From Panagrolaimus kolymaensis (lineage: Eukaryota > Nematoda > Chromadorea > Rhabditida > Panagrolaimidae), in contig JAJQJQ010000018.1 in assembly GCA_028622995.1 (NCBI GenBank), forward strand, positions 2,542,001 through 2,606,000: a DNA stretch of 64,000 nt, written 5' to 3'. The translations under genes and the position numbers were made by a program. Positions within the stretch are counted from its first letter, which is position 1, and the number at the start of each line of letters is the position of its first letter. The notes below the pieces were generated by a model. It saw only the letters and a list, made by a program, of their open reading frames with translations, did not search any database and was not told the DNA's origin. Below are positions 50,542 to 62,604 of this stretch, in pieces.

Positions 50542-52200
50542 TTATTGAATGATTTCTTTATAAACGAAATTTTTTACATTTTGATTAAGCCGCTGTTTAC
50601 CTAAATAAATTTTGAGGGCAGTTGATCTTTTAACTCTTGAGCATGCTACGTACATTTGACCATGATTAAAAACATCTTTTCGTAAATCAAGTCCAACTTT
50701 TTCAAATGTTTGCCCTTGGCTTTTATTTATTGTCATTGCAAAAGCGATTTTAATTGGAAATTGTCGACGTGAAAGTGTGAATGGGTAATTTTCTTCGTTG
50801 TTTAATATAATGCGATGGATAAAAACAACTTCACCTTTTTTATCACCTGTCAGAATTTTACATTGTAATGAATTGTTTAATAAGCCCAACACCAATAACC
50901 TTGTTCCATTGCAAAGACCTTCATTTTGACTTAAATTTCTAATCAACATTACTACTGTATTTTTCCTAAGCTTTAGTTCATGAGGAGGAAGTGAGGCTGG
51001 ATTTAAGCTATTCAAATATTCTTGAGTTAAAAGTTCTTGTAATCCTTCACCTTCAATCGCTGAATCAATGCTTGTATAAATTTTTTCACCAGCTGATGGA
51101 AGCATTTCGACAACTTCTTTGTTAAGTTCATCGACGTCTGCGTTTCGAGCAGAAAGGATTACAGAATTTGCAACTTCTTCAAAGCGATTTTGCTCAATTA
51201 AAGTTCCATAAATTTCTTGAACCAAATTTGTTTCAACGATAAAATCTTGAGGGAATTCCATGTTATCATTAGAGTCATTTACTTTACCTTCTCCAATATC
51301 CAACAAATAATTTGCAAATAATGTTTCTTCCGGGTCTGCACGCATGTTTTGTTGCAAAGTTAATTTTTCAAAATTATTCCAAAGGGAACTAAATTTAATT
51401 GATAAGTTAACACATTCAGATCGTGTTCCGTTTTTCCGAACTGGTAATAGTTGCCGAAAATCGCCGCCAAGAATTATGATTTTACCGCCAAATGATTCTT
51501 GTACCTTTGTTAAATTCCGCAATAATCTATCCATTACTTCAAGTGCATATCGAGGAGCCATTGGAGTTTCATCCCAAATAAACACATCTGTTTTAATTAA
51601 AGCTTTACCTTGTTTTGAGTTTGCAGTGATAGAGGAATTTGAATCGGAATATAATGGAACTGGTAATCCTAATGTCTTATGAACTGTTTTACCTTCGGAT
51701 AACAAAATTGCAGCAATACCGGTAAATGCCATCGTTTGTACTTTTTTTCCTTTTGCTCGCAATGCATGCCATAATGTTTTATATACGTATGTTTTACCTG
51801 AACCTCCAGGGCCATCAAGATAAAAGCATTTTTGAGTTAGGTTATCTTCTGTCATTGCAGCTTCACAAACTTTGTCAACAATTATTTTTTGTGCTTTATT
51901 TAAAGTAGTGTAACGTTCATCTGCAATTTGTTGGTCGAAAATGGGATCGTAAATGTCATAATCCTCATCATAGTTTACTTCCTGAATCATCATAGGAAAA
52001 TCAGATAATGATTTATCTTCCCTCTTAAGCAACTTTTGGATTTCGCGGTAGGCTTTATTAATTGCAGTAACTTCATCCATGGTCCTTGCAAAGTCTTCAG
52101 CCATATCACTTTTAAATTCTTCCCAAAGATCTTGTGGTGCTAAAGGTTGACAATGAATTAAAAGCCTAACAAAAAGGGATCGCATTTGATATGGTAACAA
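50542..52200 (-). pseudogene. Helitron RepHel, Pif1-type helicase part
   Basis: C-terminal helicase portion of the RepHel protein; it unwinds donor DNA 5' to 3' during rolling-circle transposition. 552 codons from the first Met after the upstream stop; the frame is also open back to the nonsense codon at 52219-52221. Visible motifs: Walker A GPGGSGKT (about 130-137), WDET (209-212), GGDFRQLLP (about 246-254), NKSQGQTF near 505 and YVACSRVK near 525. All key helicase residues are present. It is listed as a pseudogene because it is separated from the Rep part by a TGA that lies inside a normally continuous protein (EWNRV-stop-NEARLSLLP). An isolated helicase product cannot be excluded. Confidence 0.9.
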
Positions 52201-52218
52201 TGATAATCGGGCTTCATT

Positions 52219-53409
52219 TCACACTCTATTCCATTCTTTGTCATCTTCAATGAGGCCAAGTTCTAAACATGCTTCAGTAAAAGTTTGGCATAGTTTTTCA
52301 TCAACCTTTTTCAAATCTTCAAAACTTGTGGCACCTTTTACATGATTTAAAAGAATTCGCAAATGAAACAATTCTTGATTTGTTGGAGAAACTGTGTACA
52401 TCCTTCCAATAACGTTAAAATTTGACAGCCTTGTAGACCAAATGTGTTTTTTATCTATGTTTTTCCAAGTGAACAGTTCGGGAATTTGGCTATAAAGTAA
52501 ATCTCTGGCTTTAGGATCTTTTGCATTTAGCTCGAAATATTCCATTAACATGCTTTTCTTTTCCATTGCTTCACGCAATCCGTCTTCATCATTTGCATCT
52601 TCAAAAGATACCCTTTGTTCGCCAGGAAGATGAATGGGTAATCGTGTTATTGAATGGCTTTTGTCGTGCAATCCATAATTTAAAATCCTCCACGCTGCTT
52701 CAGAAGCTCCCATATACCGGCTATTTAAAAATGATTCGCATTCATCGTAATTTACAACACCGTCAACAATTTTCATAGCTGCTGCATCATGGCCTTTAAA
52801 TATATATTTGTACAAATATTTTACAGCTTTAATGGAAGATACAACTTCAACATTGATGTGACAATTTAATTCAAGCAATAAATTTGGACAATGAGGAACA
52901 ACATAGCTGTTGTCAATAACAAATCCAGAAGATTTAGTTACAGTAATTCCATTATCAGGTCGAGCATATGTTGGATAGCCATCTTCATCGAGAAGTGTTT
53001 CATCTTGGAAATCTTTAGGGAAACCTTTTGAGCAAACACCGTTTTTGAAACATCTTTCTCCGCAAGGGCCATGTATCATATGAGTTACAACTAATTTATG
53101 AAGATTTGGATATTTTTGTTCATCAGGAATTTGGGCGCTAATATAACGGTCGATAACTTCTGCAGTTCTCATTTTATAATCAGCATCTAATGTTACTAAA
53201 AAATGACAATGTGGCAATCCGCGTTTTTGAAATTCAATTGTATAAACATGTGCTTTACCTTTTCCAAAATATCCTTCTTTAGTTATTAACTTTATTAAAT
53301 GATCTTTTTTTTGTTTGAAAGCTTTTGCAACTAAATCGGGTCTATCTGCAGCTGTTTGTCCATGAAGTAAATTTTCTTTGATTTCGGTCCAATTAGGATT
53401 GCAAGTCAT
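52219..53409 (-). pseudogene. Helitron RepHel, HUH endonuclease part
   Basis: Rep nuclease portion, 396 codons starting MTCNPNW. The HUH motif is PHCHFL (His67 and His69) and the catalytic Tyr pair lies in YLYKYIFKGHD (Tyr198 and Tyr202). Cys/His residues GPCGERC and NGVCSKGFPK are typical of Helitron Rep. Its upstream side is a frameshift: the preceding frame ends GKPDLL-stop at the place where Helitron proteins continue into ITMTCNPNW, and one T more in the TTTT run near 53415-53420 would be needed for continuity. Its downstream side is the TGA at 52219-52221. Confidence 0.9.
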
Positions 53410-53411
53410 GG

Positions 53412-54926
53412 TTATAAAAGGTCGGGCTTTCCAAATCTTCTTACAATAGACATAGCATCTTGATAAAGTTGTTCCATGTTTCGGGGAGAACCTTGATGTG
53501 TTGAAGGTAAAATAATTTTTGCACCGATTGATTGCGCATTGTTATTTTGTTGAAACCTTTTCATAAATTCATCAATGTTAGCGTATGAGTCTCTCATAAT
53601 TTCATTCTGATTTTGTTTCAAATATTCAACTCTTTCTTTGATGATTTTTAAGGCTGTGTCGACTAACCATTGTTGGAATAATCTACCACCATTAAGAATG
53701 GGATTGAATTCACCGTCTCTTATAGCAATTTGGTATTTAGCGTATGCACATCGCGTTAATCTTTTGTTAGAGTTTACCTTTTTTAAATTAATATCCCAAA
53801 TTGGTGTGCCATGAGGAAAGAAAATTGGATAAAGCCATGGTTCAACATTAGGATCCAAAGCGTTAACTGTTTTAAGCTTTTTATCATTTCTGTCATAAAT
53901 AGTAACATAAGAATCTGGTATTTCACCATCATCAGTTGTTGCAAAAACTGCGGCTACTTCATTTGAGGCTTGTAAATTGTACCTTCTTTGATCTTGTCCA
54001 GGTTTTATTCCAAAATGCATTGATAAATTTAAAGGGTCAATTCCGTTTTGTAAAGCAAATTCTTGTTGATTTTCATATTGTTCATGCATCATTTTAAAAG
54101 CTTGAGCTTGACAATTAATTTCACTTAAAACTGTGCTTAGAGTTTTCGTAATATCTGGATTTAAATTTGAAAAATTTTCTAAACGACTCTCAGCTGCTTC
54201 ATTAGGATCAACGATATAAAGTTGGTTATATGCTTTAGTTTCATTTGGATTGTTTCTTAAAGCCGTGTTAATTTGATAATAGATTTGCCCTTGAACAACA
54301 AATGCATATGGTCCTGGCCTATTAATTCCAAATTTCACAATGTCTGCGTTAAAAGAGGCAAAAGAATGAGCATTGTTATAAACTCTGATAAATTTACGGA
54401 AGTCTCCATTTGTAAAAAGAGTTTTTAAAATTTCTGGATACTCCGGTAATGATGGAAAGGCTACTGTACCATGTTGACAGCAATTGCTAAATGACAATCC
54501 TTTGTTTGAAACTTTTTCGCTTTCAAAATGTTTAGCACCACAATGAATGCAATAAAAATCCATTGAGCCACCGTAATGAGATGGAGCATCATCATTAATT
54601 TCAAATCCTCCTGCGCATAATTTATCTTTGGGGTTTCTTTTAGCTTGCTTTCTTATTTTATCATTTTCTAATACAACAACCCGTTCTTCATCATTTAAAT
54701 TAGCCCTTAAACTTTGCATTCTTGCTTTTTTAGATACATTTTCAGCTTCTTTTTGTTCCTCATTTAAACTTGCTCTGGATATCCGTTTTCTTATGTTCTC
54801 CCCATTGGTTCCTTCTTGTTCCTTTTTATTTAGACGTCGTGCTCTTTCACGTTCTTTATTCTTTGCTTTTAAAACTTCTTTATGACGTGCTTCTTCAGAA
54901 AGAGTTCTTTGAACTTTAGGTGGCAT
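53412..54926 (-). pseudogene. Helitron RepHel, N-terminal part
   Basis: 504 codons from the first Met of the element's coding region. Residues 1-110 are highly basic and repetitive (NDEERV, KARMQSLRANL), a likely DNA-binding region. A zinc-finger-like YCIHCGAKHFE...CCQHG follows near 125-155, then the Helitron N-terminal domain (HFGIKPGQDQRRYNLQ, VAAVF, YPIFFPHG). It ends at the frameshift before the Rep core. Confidence 0.9.
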
Positions 54927-54990
54927 TTTTTTAGATGTTACAAAAAAAGGTAATTATGCGTGGATGATTTTATGCGTAAAAATAAAATAT

Positions 54991-55074
54991 GTGAAATGTG
55001 AAATGTGAAATGTGAAATGTGAAATGTGAAATGTGAAATGTGAAATGTGAAATGTGAAATGTGAAATGTGAAAT
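54991..55074. repeat. (GTGAAAT)12 minisatellite in Helitron 5' region
   Basis: Twelve perfect tandem copies of a 7-bp unit, about 65 bp upstream of the Helitron coding start and 300 bp inside its 5' end. Degenerate copies follow to about 55100. Confidence 0.95.
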
Positions 55075-57193
55075 GTAATATGTAACGTGAAATATGAAAT
55101 AGTTTAACTCTTTCGAGACGCACTAAATCGCGTAACAAAATTTTTGTAATAAAATGTTTTGAGCTCTAAGCAATAGTCTGCAAGCAAGCTTGAAGACAAC
55201 AATATATAGTTTTAAAAAAACGAAAAAATGAAATGCATTGAGCATTTTTGATGTATGTTAATTTTTAAGTGAATTTTCTTTCTCTTGCTTTTCTTCATTT
55301 TTTTTTTGACAATAGAAAATAGAAAATTTGCATTGAAACACGGACGCACAGACAATGAAAATTGTAGAAAAGGATGATAAACTAGAAATTTAAATAAGAC
55401 TAAAAAATCAAAAATTTTGTTGTTGTTGTTGTGGGTGTTGTTGAGGATGTTGTTGTGGGTGTTGTTGAGGATGTTGTTGAGGATGTTGTTGAGGATGTTG
55501 TTGAGGTTGTTGTTGTTGTTGAGGTTGTTGTTGTTGTTGAGGTTGTTGTTGTGGTTGTGCACCGGGATTCGAACCCAGCGAAAATTCTGCACCGTCTTGC
55601 AAAAATTCCACTGCGCTACGAAACCCGATATTATAATAACAACTTTTTTGGACTATATGAAAGTGAACTTTTTGTTGAATTTTGAACTAAATTTTCCATT
55701 TTTTTGGGCAATTTTGAAAGAAAATAAAATAGTGGTTTACCTAAATCATTTATTATATATTTTTTTCTCATGTTTTTTAATCCATTTTCTTCCTGACTAC
55801 CTATTCAATGAAGTAAAGAATATTTAAATTTAATGTTTTTCATTTAAAGAAATCTTTTTTTTAAGGTTAATGCCTTGGAAAAAATCAAATAAATCCAAAT
55901 TATTTTTTCTGTTTTAAAAATCTTGTAGATTAATAATTTTGCTAAATAATCGAACTCCACTTTTTTTTCAATCATTGAGCTCATCAACAAGATATTTGGG
56001 TTTGAAAAAAAAGAATAACATTAAAAAATTGCTGATTCACGTTTTGAGTTACAGTGTTCAATAAAGCAGATGGATTTTTTTATCCAAATATTTATTATAT
56101 GATTTTTAAAGATTATTCCCAACAGGGTTTTGAATCGCATACCAATTATGACCTTCAACCAACATCCATAATTTATTAATGAACCTCCTCCTCCTCTATC
56201 TCTATGTACACGACGATCACTTCGAGTTGAACGTAACAACTATAAATTGCTTCCAAATCGGCACCATAGGATTTATTTTTAAAAATATGATTAAAATCGT
56301 ATGTAAAAATGCATAATTAATGTTAAAAATAAGGTACTTTTCCTCTGCAATTTTTTTTCTTATTCAAAAAGTTTTAAATTAGATTATGACATTAAAATGA
56401 CAGTTTTTGATTTTATTGATGCCATTTCTTAAATGTCTTGAATATGGTTGAATTTTTGTGAAGAAAAGTAACAAAAAAAACAAAAAAATAAGATCTGCTG
56501 AAGGGGAAAAAATTATTTGTTTCATAATTAAAACTTTTGATTAAGGTATCTCAATGCTTGATGCTCTTGTGTTAATAAAATAAATGGAATCACATTTGAG
56601 GTACTTCCCGTGCATGCGATTCAAAATCCCGTTGGGAATAATTTTAATATATTTAATTAAAAATATTTGGATCAAAAAATCCATATCTCCAATTCAAGCC
56701 CTAATTCAAATCGAGATTCACTTATGTCTTGTATCAAAGCTTGATACATGTTGTTCAGTATGTCAAGAAATCAAAATTTTTGAATTGCGGCAATTTTTTT
56801 TATTTTTCAATTAATTTTTATTTATTTTTTTAACCCTAAAAATGTATGTCGTTTTTAACTGGATGCCTCGAATAACGAGATATGAATCCACGAAGATTCA
56901 TACTCATTAACATAGGTGTTTTTAATGTTCAGAGCCACATAGCTCGATCTGAGACTTATCTTTCACTAAAGAAATGCCGATCGATTTTTGTAGATTTAGA
57001 TGTGATTTATCACTTGTGATAAACAAAATTTTTTAAAAGTTTCATTACTTTTGACTTTGGAATTATTTTAACTTTATCAAAGAATTTTTTGCTTAAAGTG
57101 TAAAAAGATTAATTTTTGAAGGCTTCCAAATCTTCACCATAGGATCCGTTTTAAAAAATATCATTGAAAATGAATGTAAAAATGCATAAAAAA

Positions 57194-59659
57194 TCATAAA
57201 AATAAGGCAATTTTTCTCTGCAATTTTTTTTCTTATTCAAAAAGTTTTAAAATAAATTAGATATCTCAACGCTTGCTTGTTGCATCAAATAAATAAATAA
57301 TTTTTGGTTGAAGGTCATAAATGGTATGCGATTCAAAATCCTCTTGGCATTAATCCTTAAAAATTAAAAGAAAAATTATAGGATAAAAAAATCCATATGC
57401 TTTATTGAGCTCCGTAACTCAAAACGAGTTTCAGCAATATCTAAGCTTGATATATTTGTTCAAAAAAATGTTCATTGATTAAAGTACTTTCAACGGACGG
57501 AATCAAAAATCCTCTTGGGAATAATTTTAAAATATTTTATTAAAAATAAATGGTTCAAAAAAACTATATGTCCAATTCAAGACATAATTCAAAACGTGAT
57601 TCACTAACGTCTTCTTCCTCTATGTTTGATGCATACATTGGTATGTCTGGAATTTGTTTTTTTCGCAGCCCTTTCTGAAATGTCTTGTATTTGCATGAAA
57701 TTATTTGAAGAAAAATAAATAAAAACAAGAAAAAATAAGATCTGCTGAAGGGGCAAAAAAAAATTTGTTTCATAATTAAAACTTCTAAAATCCTTCAACA
57801 CTCAACAGACTGTTTTTGGTTTTTTTGTAGTGAAAACATGCATCAAATATGTTAAAACATTAAAAAGAATTTGTAGAATTAATTCTTATGATAAACTAGA
57901 AATTTAAATAAGACTAAAAAATCAAAAATTTTGTTGTTGTTGTTGTGGGTGTTGTTGGGGATGTTGTTGAGGTTGTTGTTGTTGTTGAGGTTGTTGTTGT
58001 TGTTGAGGTTGTTGTTGTGGTTGTGCACCGGGATTCGAACCCAGCGAAAATTCTGCACCGTCTTGCAAAAATTCCACTGCGCTACGAAACCCGATATTAT
58101 AATAACAACTTTTTTGGACTATATGAAAGTGAACTTTTTGTTGAATTTTGAACTAAATTTTCCATTTTTTTGGGCAATTTTGAAAGAAAATAAAATAGTG
58201 GTTTACCTAAATCATTTATTATATATTTTTTTCTCATGTTTTTTAATCCATTTTCTTCCTGACTACCTATTCAATGAAGTAAGGAATATTTAAATTTAAT
58301 GTTTTTCATTTAAAGAAATCTTTTTTTTAAGGTTAATGCCTTGGAAAAAATCAAATAAATCCAAATTATTTTTTCTGTTTTAAAAATCTTGTAGATTAAT
58401 AATTTTGCTAAATAATCGAACTCCACTTTTTTTTCAATCATTGAGCTCATCAACAAGATATTTGGGTTTGAAAAAAAAGAATAACATTAAAAAATTGCTG
58501 ATTCACGTTTTGAGTTACAGTGTTCAATAAAGCAGATGGATTTTTTTATCCAAATATTTATTATATGATTTTTAAAGATTATTCCCAACAGGGTTTTGAA
58601 TCGCATACCAATTATGACCTTCAACCAACATCCATAATTTATTAATGAACCTCCTCCTCCTCTATCTCTATGTACACGACGATCACTTCGAGTTGAACGT
58701 AACAACTATAAATTGCTTCCAAATCGGCACCATAGGATTTATTTTTAAAAATATGATTAAAATCGTATGTAAAAATGCATAATTAATGTTAAAAATAAGG
58801 TACTTTTCCTCTGCAATTTTTTTTCTTATTCAAAAAGTTTTAAATTAGATTATGACATTAAAATGACAGTTTTTGATTTTATTGATGCCATTTCTTAAAT
58901 GTCTTGAATATGGTTGAATTTTTGTGAAGAAAAGTAACAAAAAAAACAAAAAAATAAGATCTGCTGAAGGGGAAAAAATTATTTGTTTCATAATTAAAAC
59001 TTTTGATTAAGGTATCTCAATGCTTGATGCTCTTGTGTTAATAAAATAAATGGAATCACATTTGAGGTACTTCCCGTGCATGCGATTCAAAATCCCGTTG
59101 GGAATAATTTTAATATATTTAATTAAAAATATTTGGATCAAAAAATCCATATCTCCAATTCAAGCCCTAATTCAAATCGAGATTCACTTATGTCTTGTAT
59201 CAAAGCTTGATACATGTTGTTCAGTATGTCAAGAAATCAAAATTTTTGAATTGCGGCAATTTTTTTTATTTTTCAATTAATTTTTATTTATTTTTTTAAC
59301 CCTAAAAATGTATGTCGTTTTTAACTGGATGCCTCGAATAACGAGATATGAATCCACGAAGATTCATACTCATTAACATAGGTGTTTTTAATGTTCAGAG
59401 CCACATAGCTCGATCTGAGACTTATCTTTCACTAAAGAAATGCCGATCGATTTTTGTAGATTTAGATGTGATTTATCACTTGTGATAAACAAAATTTTTT
59501 AAAAGTTTCATTACTTTTGACTTTGGAATTATTTTAACTTTATCAAAGAATTTTTTGCTTAAAGTGTAAAAAGATTAATTTTTGAAGGCTTCCAAATCTT
59601 CACCATAGGATCCGTTTTAAAAAATATCATTGAAAATGAATGTAAAAATGCATAAAAAA
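57194..59659. repeat. Tandem unit 9 (2,466 bp, deletion variant)
   Basis: Carries the same 479-bp deletion as unit 8. Private bases include GGAATTTGTTT (others GGAAATTGTTT) and ATTATAGGATAA (others ATTATGGGATAA). Confidence 0.95.
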
Positions 59660-62604
59660 TCATAAAAATAAGGCAATTTTTCTCTGCAATTTTTTTTCTT
59701 ATTCAAAAAGTTTTAAAATAAATTAGATATCTCAACGCTTGCTTGTTGCATCAAATAAATAAATAATTTTTGGTTGAAGGTCATAAATGGTATGCGATTC
59801 AAAATCCTCTTGGCATTAATCCTTAAAAATTAAAAGAAAAATTATGGGATAAAAAAATCCATATGCTTTATTGAGCTCCGTAACTCAAAACGAGTTTCAG
59901 CAATATCTAAGCTTGATATATTTGTTCAAAAAAATGTTCATTGATTTAAGTACTTTCAACGGACGGAATCAAAAATCCTCTTGGGAATAATTTTAAAATA
60001 TTTTATTAAAAATAAATGGTTCAAAAAAACTATATGTCCAATTCAAGACATAATTCAAAACGTGATTCACTAACGTCTTCTTCCTCTATGTTTGATGCAT
60101 ACATTGGTATGTCTGGAAATTGTTTTTTTCGCAGCCCTTTCTGAAATGTCTTGTATTTGCATGAAATTATTTGAAGAAAAATAAATAAAAACAAGAAAAA
60201 ATAAGATCTGCTGAAGGGGCAAAAAAAAATTTGTTTCATAATTAAAACTTCTAAAATCCTTCAACACTCAACAGACTGTTTTTGGTTTTTTTGTAGTGAA
60301 AACATGCATCAAATATGTTAAAACATTAAAAAGAATTTGTAGAATTAATTCTTATGATAAACTAGAAATTTAAATAAGACTAAAAAATCAAAAATTTTGT
60401 TGTTGTTGTTGTGGGTGTTGTTGGGGATGTTGTTGAGGTTGTTGTTGTTGTTGAGGTTGTTGTTGTTGTTGAGGTTGTTGTTGTGGTTGTGCACCGGGAT
60501 TCGAACCCAGCGAAAATTCTGCACCGTCTTGCAAAAATTCCACTGCGCTACGAAACCCGATATTATAATAACAACTTTTTTGGACTATATGAAAGTGAAC
60601 TTTTTGTTGAATTTTGAACTAAATTTTCCATTTTTTTGGGCAATTTTGAAAGAAAATAAAATAGTGGTTTACCTAAATCATTTATTATATATTTTTTTCT
60701 CATGTTTTTTAATCCATTTTCTTCCTGACTACCTATTCAATGAAGTAAGGAATATTTAAATTTAATGTTTTTCATTTAAAGAAATCTTTTTTTTAAGGTT
60801 AATGCCTTGGAAAAAATCAAATAAATCCAAATTATTTTTTCTGTTTTAAAAATCTTGTAGATTAATAATTTTGCTAAATAATCGAACTCCACTTTTTTTT
60901 CAATCATTGAGCTCATCAACAAGATATTTGGGTTTGAAAAAAAAGAATAACATTAAAAAATTGCTGATTCACGTTTTGAGTTACAGTGTTCAATAAAGCA
61001 GATGGATTTTTTTATCCAAATATTTATTATATGATTTTTAAAGATTATTCCCAACAGGGTTTTGAATCGCATACCAATTATGACCTTCAACCAACATCCA
61101 TAATTTATTAATGAACCTCCTCCTCCTCTATCTCTATGTACACGACGATCACTTCGAGTTGAACGTAACAACTATAAATTGCTTCCAAATCGGCACCATA
61201 GGATTTATTTTTAAAAATATGATTAAAATCGTATGTAAAAATGCATAATTAATGTTAAAAATAAGGTACTTTTCCTCTGCAATTTTTTTTCTTATTCAAA
61301 AAGTTTTAAATTAAATTATGACATTAAAATGACAGTTTTTGATTTTATTGATGCCATTTCTTAAATGTCTTGAATATGGTTGAATTTTTGTGAAGAAAAG
61401 TAACAAAAAAAACAAAAAAATAAGATCTGCTGAAGGGGAAAAAATTATTTGTTTCATAATTAAAACTTTTGATTAAGGTATCTCAATGCTTGATGCTCTT
61501 GTGTTAATAAAATAAATGGAATCACATTTGAGGTACTTCCCGTGCATGCGATTCAAAATCCCGTTGGGAATAATTTTAATATATTTAATTAAAAATATTT
61601 GGATCAAAAAATCCATATCTCCAATTCAAGCCCTAATTCAAATCGAGATTCACTTATGTCTTGTATCAAAGCTTGATACATGTTGTTCAGTATGTCAAGA
61701 AATCAAAATTTTTGAATTGCGGCAATTTTTTTTATTTTTCAATTAATTTTTATTTATTTTTTTAACCCTAAAAATGTATGTCGTTTTTAACTGGATGCCT
61801 CGAATAACGAGATATGAATCCACGAAGATTCATACTCATTAACATAGGTGTTTTTAATGTTCAGAGCCACATAGCTCGATCTGAGACTTATCTTTCACTA
61901 AAGAAATGCCGATCGATTTTTGTAGATTTAGATGTGATTTATCACTTGTGATAAACAAAATTTTTTAAAAGTTTCATTACTTTTGACTTTGGAATTATTT
62001 TAACTTTATCAAAGAATTTTTTGCTTAAAGTGTAAAAAGATTAATTTTTGAAGGCTTCCAAATCTTCACCATAGGATCCGTTTTAAAAAATATCATTGAA
62101 AATGGATGTAAAATAGCATAAAAAATGATATTAATAAAGCACTTTTCCTCTGGAATTTTTTTTCTTATTCAAAAAGTTTTAAACTAAATTTTATGTCTCT
62201 ATGATTGCTTGATACACCAAATAAATATATAATTTCTTGTTGAAGGTCTTATTTGGTAGGCAAATCTCTAAGATTACTGAAAAAAAAAATTCTAATTCAA
62301 AACTTAAAAATTTGAATATTTAATGTTGGTTTTTAATTTTCATAGCCACCTAGCTCGATTTGAGCCTTATCTTTCACTAAACAAATATGTTACCGTTTTT
62401 GTAGGTTTTTATGTGATTTATCACTTTTGATAAACAAATTTTTTTTAAAGCTTTCTTACTTATGAGCTTGGAATTATTTTTACTTTATTAAAGCATTTTT
62501 TGCTTTAAGTGTAAAAACATTAATTTTTGATGGCTTCCAAATCGTTACCATACGATCCGTTTGGAAAAATATCATTAAAAATGAATGTAAAAATGCATAA
62601 AAAA
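59660..62604. repeat. Tandem unit 10 (2,945 bp)
   Basis: Full-length unit, second group, AAATTAAATTATG variant. Corresponds to unit 7 at an offset of 13,422 bp, with a private TGATTTAAGTAC near 59943. Confidence 0.95.

Larger units (their letters stand above)
49878..55374 (-). mobile_element. Helitron, full-length (5,497 bp)
   Basis: Rolling-circle transposon read on the minus strand. The 5' end is TCCTTTTCTAC at 55374; the 3' end is a GC-rich hairpin (GGCGCGCC, 3-base loop, GGCGCGCC; 49888-49906), ten bases and CTAG at 49878. It sits exactly between A (49877) and T (55375) of a site that reads CTTA-TGATAAAC in uninterrupted units, with no target duplication, as expected for Helitrons. Coding order: zinc finger and Helitron N domain, HUH Rep, then Pif1-type helicase. 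The coding frame is broken twice, so this copy probably cannot make its own RepHel. Confidence 0.96.
49183..57193. repeat. Tandem unit 8, interrupted by a Helitron, with 479-bp deletion
   Basis: Left part 49183-49877 and right part 55375-57193 flank the Helitron. The net unit is about 2,514 bp: it lacks one of the two ~480-bp direct sub-repeats (junction near 57171) and has a longer VNTR with several GAGGATGTT steps. The right part carries AAATTAGATTATG as in units 2-4 while the left part has second-group bases. Confidence 0.95.
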
